Shown here: piece by piece, positions 46,549 through 55,300 of the stretch
Layout: every line of letters starts with the position of its first letter
Position numbering within the stretch: the first letter of the stretch is position 1
Origin: an uncultured Pseudoflavonifractor sp.
Lineage (GTDB): Bacteria > Bacillota > Clostridia > Oscillospirales > Oscillospiraceae
NCBI GenBank assembly: GCA_947425785.1
Contig: CANEAY010000003.1
Location: forward strand, 62,001 to 126,000
Reading direction: 5' to 3'
DNA length: 64,000 nt
Program-made: the position numbers and the translations under genes
Notes under the pieces: generated by a model
Told to the model about the DNA's origin: nothing
Databases searched by the model: none
What the model saw: only the letters and a program-made list of their open reading frames with translations

Positions 46549-47960
46549 TCCGTGAATATAAGACGATCCAGGAGGTCAACGGCCCCCTGATGATGGTGCG
46601 CAAAGTCCAGGGCGTCACCTATGACGAGCTGGGCGAGATCGAGCTGCCCAATGGCGACATCCGCCACTGCAAGGTGCTGGAGGTCAACGGGGAAAACGCG
46701 GTGGTGCAGCTCTTTGAGCCCTCTGCCGGCATCAACCTGGCCGATTCCAAAGTCCGCTTCCTGGGCCACCCCCTCCAGCTGGGCGTGTCCTCGGAGATGC
46801 TGGGCCGGGTCTTCAACGGCATGGGAGCGCCCATCGACGGCGGAGCCGACATCCTCCCCGACGAGTACCGGGACATCAACGGCCTGCCCATGAACCCGGC
46901 GGCCCGGGACTACCCCAACGAGTTCATCCAGACCGGCATCTCCGCCATTGACGGCCTCAACACCCTGGTCCGTGGCCAGAAGCTGCCCATCTTCTCTGGC
47001 TCCGGCCTGCCCCACGCCGCCCTGGCGGCCCAGATCGCCCGGCAGGCCAAGGTGCTGGGGGACGAGGGGGCCAACTTCGCCGTGGTCTTCGCCGCCATCG
47101 GCATCACCTTTGAGGAGTCCAACTACTTCGTGGAGGAGTTCCGCCGCACCGGCGCCATCGACCGCACGGTGCTCTTCACCAACCTGGCCAACGACCCCGC
47201 CGTGGAGCGTATCGCCACCCCCCGGATGGCCCTCACCGCCGCGGAGTACCTGGCCTTTGAGAAGAATATGCACGTGCTGGTCATCCTCACTGACATCACC
47301 AACTATGCCGAGGCCCTGCGGGAAATTTCCGCCGCCAAGAAGGAAGTCCCCGGCCGCCGTGGCTACCCCGGCTACCTCTACACCGACCTGGCCACCATGT
47401 ATGAGCGGGCGGGCCGCCAGCTGGGCAAGGCGGGCTCCATCACCATGATCCCCATCCTCACCATGCCCGAGGACGACAAGACCCACCCCATCCCCGACCT
47501 GACGGGCTATATCACCGAGGGCCAGATCATCCTCTCCCGGGAGCTGTTCCGCCGTGGCGTGAACCCGCCCATCGACGTTCTCCCCTCTCTCAGCCGCCTG
47601 AAGGACAAGGGCATCGGCGAGGGGAAGACCCGGGCCGACCACTCCGGCGTTTTGAACCAGCTCTTCGCCGCCTACTCCACCGGCAAGGAGAACAAGGAGC
47701 TCATGTCCATTCTGGGCGAGGCCGCCCTCAGCCCCACCGACCTTCTCTACGCCAAGTTCGCCGACGAGTTTGAGCAGCGCTACGTCTCCCAGGGCCCCGA
47801 CGAGAACCGCTCCATTGAGGAGACCCTGACCATCGGCTGGGAGCTTCTCTCCATCCTGCCCAAGGCGGAGCTGAAGCGGATCAAGACCGAGTTCATCGAG
47901 CAGTACCTTCCCCCCTCCGGGGACGTGTCATCCCTAAGCGGCGGAGCCGCTAAGGGCTGA
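46545..47960 (+). CDS. ntpB: V-type ATPase regulatory subunit B
   Basis: Non-catalytic head subunit of 471 residues. It lacks a true P-loop lysine, having [17 protein letters not shown] at that place, as expected for B. Conserved segments: [40 protein letters not shown] and [18 protein letters not shown]. Translation is coupled to ntpA. Confidence 0.97.
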   Translation: MIREYKTIQEVNGPLMMVRKVQGVTYDELGEIELPNGDIRHCKVLEVNGENAVVQLFEPSAGINLADSKVRFLGHPLQLGVSSEMLGRVFNGMGAPIDGGADILPDEYRDINGLPMNPAARDYPNEFIQTGISAIDGLNTLVRGQKLPIFSGSGLPHAALAAQIARQAKVLGDEGANFAVVFAAIGITFEESNYFVEEFRRTGAIDRTVLFTNLANDPAVERIATPRMALTAAEYLAFEKNMHVLVILTDITNYAEALREISAAKKEVPGRRGYPGYLYTDLATMYERAGRQLGKAGSITMIPILTMPEDDKTHPIPDLTGYITEGQIILSRELFRRGVNPPIDVLPSLSRLKDKGIGEGKTRADHSGVLNQLFAAYSTGKENKELMSILGEAALSPTDLLYAKFADEFEQRYVSQGPDENRSIEETLTIGWELLSILPKAELKRIKTEFIEQYLPPSGDVSSLSGGAAKG

Positions 47961-47984
47961 CCAGCCAAAAAGGAGGGATAACCC

Positions 47985-48692
47985 ATGCCCGTTTTGAACG
48001 TGAACCCCACCCGCCAGGAGCTCAACCGGCTCAAGACCCGCCTGCGCACCTCCGTCCGGGGCCACAAGCTCCTTAAGGACAAGCGGGACGAGCTGATGAA
48101 GCAGTTCATGGACGTGGTGCGGGAAAACCGGGCCCTGCGCCGGAAGGTGGAGGAGGGCCTCACCCGGGCCAACACCGCCTTTGCCGCCGCGGCGGCGGTC
48201 ATGTCCCCGGAAATGCTGGAACAGGCCATCCTCTACCCCCGGGAGTCGGTCTCCCTGGAGATGGGCTTCCAGAACGTGATGAGCGTCAACGTGCCCATCT
48301 ATTCCTTCCACACCACCGGCTCCGCCGAGGGCTCCGCCGCCCCCTACGGCTTCGCCGCCACCAGCGGTGAACTGGACGACGCCGTGGAGGCCCTCTCCCA
48401 GGTCTTTCAGGATATGCTCCGCCTGGCGGAGATTGAAAAGACCTCCCAGCTCCTGGCCCAGGAGATCGAAAAGACCCGCCGCCGGGTCAATGCCCTGGAA
48501 TACGTGAAGATCCCCCAGATGGAGGAGACCATCAAGTATATCACCATGAAGCTGGACGAAAATGAGCGTGCCAGCACCATCCGTCTGATGAAGGTGAAGG
48601 ATATGCTCCTCAAGGAGGCCATCCAGGAGCGGCGGGAGGAGGACGCCAAAGCCGTCCGCACCTCGGCCGACGCCGGCCCCACCCAGGTATGA
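47985..48692 (+). CDS. ntpD: V-type ATPase subunit D
   Basis: Central shaft subunit, 235 residues, formed of long N- and C-terminal coiled coils around a short beta hairpin. NPTRQELNRLKTRL starts it and TRRRVNALEYVKIPQMEETI is the family signature near 162-181. AAAGGAGG precedes ATG 47985. Last gene of the operon. Confidence 0.95.
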   Translation: MPVLNVNPTRQELNRLKTRLRTSVRGHKLLKDKRDELMKQFMDVVRENRALRRKVEEGLTRANTAFAAAAAVMSPEMLEQAILYPRESVSLEMGFQNVMSVNVPIYSFHTTGSAEGSAAPYGFAATSGELDDAVEALSQVFQDMLRLAEIEKTSQLLAQEIEKTRRRVNALEYVKIPQMEETIKYITMKLDENERASTIRLMKVKDMLLKEAIQERREEDAKAVRTSADAGPTQV

Positions 48693-48696
48693 TACA

Positions 48697-48736
48697 GAAA
48701 AGAGCCTTGGGGGATGTTTCCCCAAGGCTCTTTTCT
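48697..48736 (+). terminator. Terminator of the ntp operon
   Basis: GAAAAGAGCCTTGGGGA and its complement around a short loop, ending in CTTTTCTC. Confidence 0.88.
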
Positions 48737-48773
48737 CTACCCCCGTCCAAAAAGGCATTTTATCGTTAAAGTA

Positions 48774-48802
48774 TTGACAGACTGCCGCATAAGGAATATA
48801 GT
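48774..48802 (+). promoter_or_regulatory. Promoter of the Tat flavoprotein gene
   Basis: Consensus -35 TTGACA at 48774-48779, 17-base spacer, -10 TATAGT at 48797-48802. Confidence 0.75.
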
Positions 48803-48858
48803 ATTTACGATAACAATATGGATCAGTATTGTTAGGATATAAAAAGGAGGATATTACA

Positions 48859-49836
48859 ATGAACAACGAAGTTTCCCGCCGCGACTTTCTGCGTAAGGCC
48901 GGCGTGGGCGTCCTGGGCGTGACCGCCATGACCCTCACCGGCTGCGCCGGAGCCGCCGCCCAGCCCACCAAGGCCGCCGACGCCGCCCCCGAGGCCACCG
49001 AGGCTCCCGCCTGGCCCTGGAAGTGGGAGGAGCTGGATCCCCAGGTCGCCCTGGAGAACGGCTACAAGGCTTTCTACAGCCACGGCGGATGCTGCGCCGG
49101 CGCTGTGGCCGCCATCGTGGAGACCCTGGCCGGCCAGCACGGCTATCCCTACAACCAGATCAACGCCAAGATGTTCGCCGACGGTGCCGGCGGTTACGGC
49201 GTGCAGAGCCTGTGCGGCTCCCTGGGCGGCGCCTGCGCCATGTTCGGCCTGTTCCTGGAGGGCGCCGACGCCAACGCCCTGCGCAACGAGCTGTACGAGT
49301 GGTACAAGGTCCGCCCCTTCCCCCAGTACCAGCCCGAGCTGACCTCCCCCGCTATGACCGTGGCCGATTCCGTGGAGTGCCGCGACTCCGTGGGCAAGTA
49401 TATGGCCGCTACCGGCTTCACCATGGCCGACGACGGCCGGAAGGCCCGCTGCGCCGCCGTCACCGGCGAGGTCGCCGCCAAGGCCGCCGACCTGCTGAAC
49501 ATCCACTTTGGCTTCTACACCGAGCCCAAGATGCCCGTCATCACCGCTGATGCTCCCGCCGAGGAGGCCCTTGGCCCCAACGAGTACATCGGTGAGGGCA
49601 AGGGCTACGGCGGCACCATCAAGGTGAAGGTCACCATGGACGGCGACAAGATCGCCAACATCGAGGTGCTCAGCCACAGCGAGTCCGACGGCATCTCCGA
49701 TCCCGCCTTCGCCCAGATCCCCCAGGCCATCCTGGACGCCCAGTCCGCCGACGTGGAGGCCGTCTCCGGCGCCACCCTGGCCAGCAACGGCATCATGGAG
49801 GCCGTGAAGGACGCTTTGAGCAAGGTGGGCAAGTAA
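48859..49836 (+). CDS. Tat-exported lipoprotein: C_GCAxxG_C_C domain fused to covalent FMN-binding domain
   Basis: Extracytoplasmic redox protein of 325 residues. AAAGGAGG sets ATG 48859. The N-terminus has a twin-arginine motif SRRDFLRK and a lipobox LTGC (Cys29), so it is likely folded before export and lipid-anchored. Residues about 60-220 are a C_GCAxxG_C_C domain (GGCCAGAVAAIVETL with Cys78/Cys79; CGSLGGACAMFG with Cys119/Cys126; Cys174, Cys198). Residues about 240-325 form an FMN-binding domain with the flavinylation motif SGAT, where Thr306 would carry FMN via an ApbE-type transferase. No ApbE gene is in the window. The electron donor and acceptor are unknown. Confidence 0.88.
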   Translation: MNNEVSRRDFLRKAGVGVLGVTAMTLTGCAGAAAQPTKAADAAPEATEAPAWPWKWEELDPQVALENGYKAFYSHGGCCAGAVAAIVETLAGQHGYPYNQINAKMFADGAGGYGVQSLCGSLGGACAMFGLFLEGADANALRNELYEWYKVRPFPQYQPELTSPAMTVADSVECRDSVGKYMAATGFTMADDGRKARCAAVTGEVAAKAADLLNIHFGFYTEPKMPVITADAPAEEALGPNEYIGEGKGYGGTIKVKVTMDGDKIANIEVLSHSESDGISDPAFAQIPQAILDAQSADVEAVSGATLASNGIMEAVKDALSKVGK

Positions 49837-49869
49837 TTCACCCCCTTACCTATCCGCAAAGTCTTACAT

Positions 49870-49911
49870 AAAAAAGGGACGAAGCTCATTCAGAGCTTCG
49901 TCCCTTTTTTA
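49870..49911. terminator. Bidirectional terminator
   Basis: AAAAAAGGGACGAAGCTC, ATTCA loop and the complementary arm ending in T6; it serves the flavoprotein gene and the convergent gene at 49909. Confidence 0.92.
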
Positions 49912-50499
49912 CCGCTTCTCCATCCAGGCCCGCAGGGCCTGGGCGCTGTCCTGACAGCCCCTGGCCAGCTCCCGGTAGAGCTCGATGAGGCAGGGGTCGG
50001 AAGCGGCGTTGGCGGCGGCAAAAAACTGCAGGGCCATCCGCTGCTCCGCCTGGAACCGGCCCCGGAGCCGCAGAGCCAGGCCCTCATTGCTCATCCGGGG
50101 GGCGGCGGGGGAGGCATACCGCTCTCCCGCAATGAGGAACCGGGCGGCGGAGAGCCGTTTCGCCTGCTGCCGCTTCTCCCTGGCCAGGGCGGGCAGCAGC
50201 TCCTCCCGCCGCCACCGGCGGGCCAGTGCCTGGTAGGTCTGGGCCCCCTCCTCCACCCCGTCCAAAAGCCGCTCCAGGGCGGGGAGCTCCGCCGCGCTGG
50301 CCTCCCCCAGGCACACCGGCAGCGGGGCCTGCCCCATAGGCGCCATGGCCGGTACGGCGGGTGCGGGCGGCGGTACGGGGGCGGGCATGGGCGGCGGGTC
50401 AACGGTAAAGGGACAGTCGGGGCGGGGCTCCGGCATCACCCTCTGCCACACCCGCTGAAAGGCGGCCTGATCCAGCGTCCTGGTCTGAAGCTCTTCCAT
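49909..50499 (-). CDS. Ferritin-like-fold protein, uncharacterised
   Basis: Protein of 196 residues. The start at complement 50499 is chosen for the GGGAGG site upstream. A Pro/Ala/Met-rich linker (about 25-60) is followed by four predicted helices: LPALERLLDGVEEGAQTYQAL, EKRQQAKRLSAARFLIAGERY, RLRGRFQAEQRMALQFFAAAN and LIELYRELARGCQDSAQALR. The pattern is that of ferritin-like-domain proteins of Clostridia, but few of the expected iron ligands are obvious, so metal binding is doubtful. Confidence 0.6.
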   Translation of the reverse strand: MEELQTRTLDQAAFQRVWQRVMPEPRPDCPFTVDPPPMPAPVPPPAPAVPAMAPMGQAPLPVCLGEASAAELPALERLLDGVEEGAQTYQALARRWRREELLPALAREKRQQAKRLSAARFLIAGERYASPAAPRMSNEGLALRLRGRFQAEQRMALQFFAAANAASDPCLIELYRELARGCQDSAQALRAWMEKR

Positions 50500-50581
50500 G
50501 GCGAATTCCTCCCTGAAGTTCATTTTCTCTCCATTCTATGCTCTGCAGGAAAAAATGGAACGGAAAGGGAGCAAAAAAGGG

Positions 50582-50610
50582 TTGACAAGCAGGCGAAGTT
50601 TGGATATAAT
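50582..50610 (+). promoter_or_regulatory. Promoter of the tRNA pair
   Basis: Perfect consensus: TTGACA at 50582-50587, 17-base spacer, TATAAT at 50605-50610, with transcription expected to start just before the tRNA. Confidence 0.9.
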
Positions 50611-50623
50611 AGCTTCTGCGTCT

Positions 50624-50700
50624 GGACGATTAGCTCAGCTGGTATGAGCATCCGCTTGACGTGCGGGAGGTCACAGGTTCAAGTCCTGTATCGTCCACCA
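50624..50700 (+). tRNA. tRNA-Val (GAC)
   Basis: Full cloverleaf of 77 bases including an encoded CCA: acceptor GGACGAT/ATCGTCC with discriminator A, D stem GCTC/GAGC, anticodon loop TTGACGT with GAC at 50658-50660, T stem ACAGG/CCTGT with loop TTCAAGT. Confidence 0.95.
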
Positions 50701-50864
50701 AAAAAGAAGCGCTGAGCACCGCCCTGTGAGGGAGCTTGGACTGCAGCGAAGCCGAGGGACAAGGCCGAATGGCCTTGGACACCAGGCTGAGGCGAAAGGA
50801 AAGCGACCGAACGACAGGGCAAGCGAAGCGTGACAAGTCAGCGCCGGGTCAAACCGGCCGACGT
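50701..50864 (+). other. Structured spacer between the two tRNA genes
   Basis: A 164-base purine-rich spacer with no convincing gene. It holds a hairpin CAAGGCC-gaat-GGCCTTG (50761-50778) and short CCGG pairs near 50845-50856. It is unusually long for a tRNA operon spacer; no terminator separates the two tRNAs. Confidence 0.4.
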
Positions 50865-50940
50865 GCGGGCGTAGCTCATCTGGTAGAGCGCCACCTTGCC
50901 AAGGTGGAGGTAGCGAGTTCGAGCCTCGTCGCCCGCTCCA
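50865..50940 (+). tRNA. tRNA-Gly (GCC)
   Basis: 76 bases with encoded CCA: acceptor GCGGGCG/CGCCCGC with discriminator T, D stem GCTC/GAGC, anticodon loop TTGCCAA with GCC at 50898-50900, T stem GCGAG/CTCGT with loop TTCGAGC. Confidence 0.95.
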
Positions 50941-50980
50941 AACTCTGGAACCCAAATGGTTCCAGAGTTTTTCTTTTTAT
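50941..50980 (+). terminator. Terminator of the tRNA operon
   Basis: AACTCTGGAACC, loop CAAAT, GGTTCCAGAGTT and a run of T. Confidence 0.9.
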
Positions 50981-51004
50981 CTTGTCTGACCCTCTCCTCC
51001 ATGT

Positions 51005-51043
51005 AAAAAAGCAGGTCACCCACATAGGATGACCTGCTTTTTT
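51005..51043 (-). terminator. Terminator of the M60/SLH operon
   Basis: AAAAAAGCAGGTCA pairs with TGACCTGCTTTTTT; the A run on the plus strand gives the T tail for the minus-strand operon that ends at 51056. Confidence 0.85.
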
Positions 51044-51055
51044 ATTTCTCTCTTC

Positions 51056-52366
51056 TCAATCCGCCAGATTCTGGCAGTAGCGCATCAGAATAGTGGCCAC
51101 CTGGGCCCGGCTGGCTCTGCCGCCGGGGGCGATGGTGCCGTCTCCCATGCCGGAGATAAGGCCCACGCCCACCGCCCAGCGCAGGGGCTCCACCGCGTAG
51201 TCGGAGACGCTCCCCGCGTCCACAAAGCCGCCCAGGTCGCCCCGCACCGTGGTGTCCAGCCCCTTCTTGCCCGCGTAGCGGTAGAGGATGGCGGCCAGCT
51301 GCTCCCGGGTGATGGAGTCGTTGGGGCCGAAGCGGCCCTCCGCCCCCTCGCCGTAGCCGCTGACGATGCCGTTCTGGGACGCCCAGCCCACCGCGCCGGT
51401 GTAGTACTCGCCCACAGGCACGTCGGTAAAGCTGGACAGCTCCGCCTGGGGGGTGCCCTCCAGCCGGTGGAGGATGGTGACGATCATCCCCCGGGAGGTG
51501 TCCATATCCGGGGAGAACTGGTTCTCGTCGGTACCCTTCATCATGCCGCTTTCAAAGACATAGTGGACGGACTCATGGTACCAGTCGCTCTCCACCACGT
51601 CCCGGAAATTCATGTCGATGTGCTCCAGACCCGTCCAGTGGAAGGAGGCGGTGACCTCCACATCGGCGGCGGGCATGGTGAAGGTGAAGCGGTTCCCGCC
51701 CACGTCGGTGAGGGACATCTCCTTCCCCCTGGAGCTGGTGACCTTGAGCTTTTCCAGGGCGTAGCGGTTCTCCGGCTCCACGGTGAGGGTCACCATGGCC
51801 CGGGCCGCCGCCTGGGTCACATCCGCCTTCACCACCCCGTGCCGGGCGGAGGAGACCCGCACCCGGTAGCGGTCCGGCTCGTCGTCATCGTCGTCACTGC
51901 CGGCGCTCTGCTGCAGGCTGGTGGAGACCGCCGCGGCGTTGGCCCCGGAGATGGCCTCCAGCTCCCGGTTGAGGAGGGTCACCGTGACCGAGGAGGGCAT
52001 GGTGAAGGACTTGCTCACCGTCAGGGTGCCCAGGGGCAGCACCCCCTTTTCGTTCAGGGGCTTCTGGGCCGTCAGGTACACAATGACCCGGGTGCTCTTG
52101 TCGGAGCTCTCCACCCGGCAGTTGGGGCTGTATGTCTCCCCATCATCGGGAGAGAAGCTGGCCGTGACGCCACCCGGCAGGGTCAGCTCCAGCTGCACGC
52201 CGTAGACGCTCTCCTCCCCCAGCCCCTGAAGGGTGAGGGTGGCGGCATTGCCGCCGCTGTTCATCTGATAGGTCAGCCGCAGCTGGGCGGCAAAGGCGGG
52301 AACGGCCAGGCTCAAGACCAGAGCCAAAGTCAGTACAAGGGCGCTGAGGCGATTCCATTTTTTCAT
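51056..52366 (-). CDS. Surface protein with cohesin-like domain, beta-repeat domain and SLH anchor
   Basis: Exported 436-residue protein. The ATG (complement of 52364-52366) overlaps the stop of the M60 gene by four bases, so translation is coupled. Signal peptide 1-26 (ending PAFAA). Residues about 27-140 look like a cohesin fold: GEESVYGVQLELTLPGG, KSTRVIVYLTAQKPLNEKG and GTLTVSKSF... with alternating strands. An Asp-rich linker (about 152-158) precedes a bacterial repeat domain (about 160-235, ENRYALEKLKVTSSRGKE, FTMPAADVEVTASF). Three SLH repeats fill 245-430. The cohesin reading is inference from pattern; a generic carbohydrate-binding-like domain is the alternative. It could dock the dockerin-bearing enzyme encoded upstream. 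Confidence 0.75.
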   Translation of the reverse strand: MKKWNRLSALVLTLALVLSLAVPAFAAQLRLTYQMNSGGNAATLTLQGLGEESVYGVQLELTLPGGVTASFSPDDGETYSPNCRVESSDKSTRVIVYLTAQKPLNEKGVLPLGTLTVSKSFTMPSSVTVTLLNRELEAISGANAAAVSTSLQQSAGSDDDDDEPDRYRVRVSSARHGVVKADVTQAAARAMVTLTVEPENRYALEKLKVTSSRGKEMSLTDVGGNRFTFTMPAADVEVTASFHWTGLEHIDMNFRDVVESDWYHESVHYVFESGMMKGTDENQFSPDMDTSRGMIVTILHRLEGTPQAELSSFTDVPVGEYYTGAVGWASQNGIVSGYGEGAEGRFGPNDSITREQLAAILYRYAGKKGLDTTVRGDLGGFVDAGSVSDYAVEPLRWAVGVGLISGMGDGTIAPGGRASRAQVATILMRYCQNLAD

Positions 52367-55300
52367 TTGCCGCTCCCCCCTTCCAGCACCACCACAGGCA
52401 TATCCTCCTTGGTGCCGCCGGGGCTGCAGATCCAAAGGGTCTGGGCGGTGGTTCGCCGGCTGGAGGCGTCGTTGGGATCGTCGGTGCGGTAGAGGTTCAC
52501 CCGGATCTGGCTGGGCAGGAGGTTGGTGGCGTCACAGTGGGAGCTCTCCCCCTGGAGCTGGGCCTCCTGCTGCACGTCGGGCACAAAGAGGAAGATGCCG
52601 TCGCTGATGTCGCACACCGGGCCCTGCTCCGGCACCTCGGCGAAGAGGTAGGCGCTGCCCGACATGGGCCGCTCCACCACCTCGTTCTCAACGGCATCGC
52701 CGTTGGCGTCGATGGCGGTGGAAGTGTAGCGGCCCTCCACCGTCAGGGTGTTGTACACCGGATCGCCCCGGTAGGTGCCCAGGATCACCAGGGTGTCCTT
52801 GGGAATGACCTCGGTGACCGTGTTGCCGTTTTCGTCCAGGGCGGCGTAGCTGTAGTCCGCCGACAGCAGGCCCATGGTGGCCCCCTCCAGGAAGGCCACG
52901 TCATCGCCGGGATAGGTGATGAGCTTCACATTCTCCGGCCGGATGCCCGCCGGGATGCCGGTGATGGTCACGGTCTTGGCGTCGTAAGTCCAGATGCGGG
53001 TGTCGCTCTGGGCCGCCCCCGGCATCTTGAAATAGCTGACAAAGCTCTCCTTGTCGTCCACCGCCTGGTTCTGGTCGGCGGCGAAGGTGCCGGTGAGGGC
53101 GGTGGTCTCCTTGCCCTCCTTGTCGGTGACCACCACGGTATAGCTGCCGTTGTTGGCCGCCAGGTTCTGGATCTTCAGGCCGGAGACGGCGGTCTCCTTC
53201 TTCAGGGTGATGACCACCGAGCCGTTCTTCACAGCAATGTCATACTCCGAGGGATCCACGGTCTTGTCATAGGCCACCCGGACCTCCCCGGCGCCGGCGG
53301 TGCCGACCCGGCTGCCCAGGGTGTCGTAGGCCACCACCTCATAGTAATAGGTGCGGTGGTTGCCGGAGCCGATGATGTCGGTGTAGGTAACGCTCTTGCC
53401 GGAACCGGCGCTGACAAAGGCCACAGAAGCCCCGTTGCGGCGGATCTCATAGCCCTGAAGATCCCCCTTCACCCCGGAGGCGTCGATGGAAATGACGATC
53501 TCGTTGTCCTTCCCCGCCGCCATGGCCGCCGAAGCCTTCACCGTTCCGGCGGCCCCGCCGGTGCCCGCCAGGCGGTTCCGGCGGCTCTGGTCGTTCAGGT
53601 ACCAGACGGCCCGGCTCTCCGCCTGATAGCCCGCCAGGGTGGCCTTGGTCTTGTCGCTGAGGGTCATGCCCCAGCGGGTGAAGAACTCGGTCAAGTCCCG
53701 CTTGGCCACACCGGCGGCGGTGAGGGCCACCTTGTCGTCGTAGCTCTGGGCCCCGGCGGTATAGGTGCCCGCCTTCCAGGCTTTGAAGAACTTGTTGTAG
53801 AAGTCCAGGGGGGCGCCGCCGTCGTCATAGGCCAGGTGGAGCTGCCAGTAAAGGCCCAGCTGGGTGAACACGTCGTTGGAAGCGCCGGGGTAGCCCTGGG
53901 CCACCTTGGTAAATATCTGCTGGTACTTGCCGCTCTTCTCCAGCCGGGAGGCCAGGGTGTTCTCCTTGCCGTCCCAGGTCTGCACCATGATGGAGTAGAT
54001 GTTGTTGGTGATCTCGGCCTTGCCCAGCTTGTCCATGTTGTGGCCGATCTCGTGGGCAATGCCCCAGCCGAAGAGCTGGTTGGCCCCGGCCCCGTCGGCC
54101 ATCTTGGCGATGGGCCTGCCGGTGGCCATGCCGCCGCAGGAACCGTAGCCGATGCCGATGTGGCTCCCGGCGGCGTACATAAAGGCCCCGGCAAACATGG
54201 TCATGCAGCGGATATTCTGGCGGGAGACCATGTCGTTGTTCCCGTAGACATTGTCGATGCCCTGGGTCTGCTTGCAGATGGCCATGATATCCTCCCAGGC
54301 CAGGATATCGTCATAGAGGGCCTGCACCTTGTCCTCCCGGCTCCCCGCCCCCAGGGCGTTCTTCACCGGCAGGGCGGCCAGGGACAGGAGCACCACAGGG
54401 GTGGAGATCTCCGTCACATTGCGGTAGTCGCTGGTGGGACTTCCGATGGTCATGCCGCCCAGATAAGCGGTAAGCTCATCCACATAGGCCCCGATGACCT
54501 CCCGGCGGGCGGCCTCATCCAGGCTGTACCAATGGGCCAGCTCCAGAACAGGGATATCCACCCCCCGGCGGACGTGGAGCCTGATGTTGGCCCCGTTCTG
54601 GCCGCTGTAGGTGACATAGAGGCTGCCGCCGTTGTTGCCCGCCCGGCTGCCGATCTTGGGAATGGTGATGATGTTGCGGCCGTTCTCCAGAGTGCCCAAA
54701 GAGGTCTGCCAGGCGGAGACCTCGGCGTTGAACTGGGTGGCCCGGAGCTCCACCTTCTCTCCGGCGGGGATGCCCTGGGCGTAAATGGTGATCTCCCGGC
54801 CCGCCCCGGCGGTGACGCCCAGGGGCTGGAGGTCGCTGCCGGCCTGACCGTATCTGGCGCTGTCCGCGCCGTTGCTGCGGCTGTCCAGGCCGTTCAGGAT
54901 AACGCCCTGGCTGGCCCCCTGCTCCAGCAGCTCCTGGGCCAGGGTCAGCTCATCGGCCAGGGTGTCCAGATTCAGATAATAGTTGCGCTCGTCCCCAGAA
55001 AGGCGGGTGCGCAGGGCCTCGATCTGCTCCAGGGTGACCCCCTGGGCCAGCTGGGTGTGGAGCTCGTCGGCAAAGAGGGCGCCGATCTCCCCCGGCAGGC
55101 TGTGGGCCGGATCATATTCCATGAACATCAGCTCGGAAAGGCTGACGGTGAGGTAATCCCTCTGCTCCGCCGCAAGGCTGACCTTGACCACTTTTTCCGC
55201 CGGGCCGAAGGGCAGGATGGCGAAGTTGGTCACAGCGCAGTTGCCCCGGAGGCTGGGCCAGGTGTCCACATCCCGGCCGGTGCCGCCGTTGTCCACGCCC

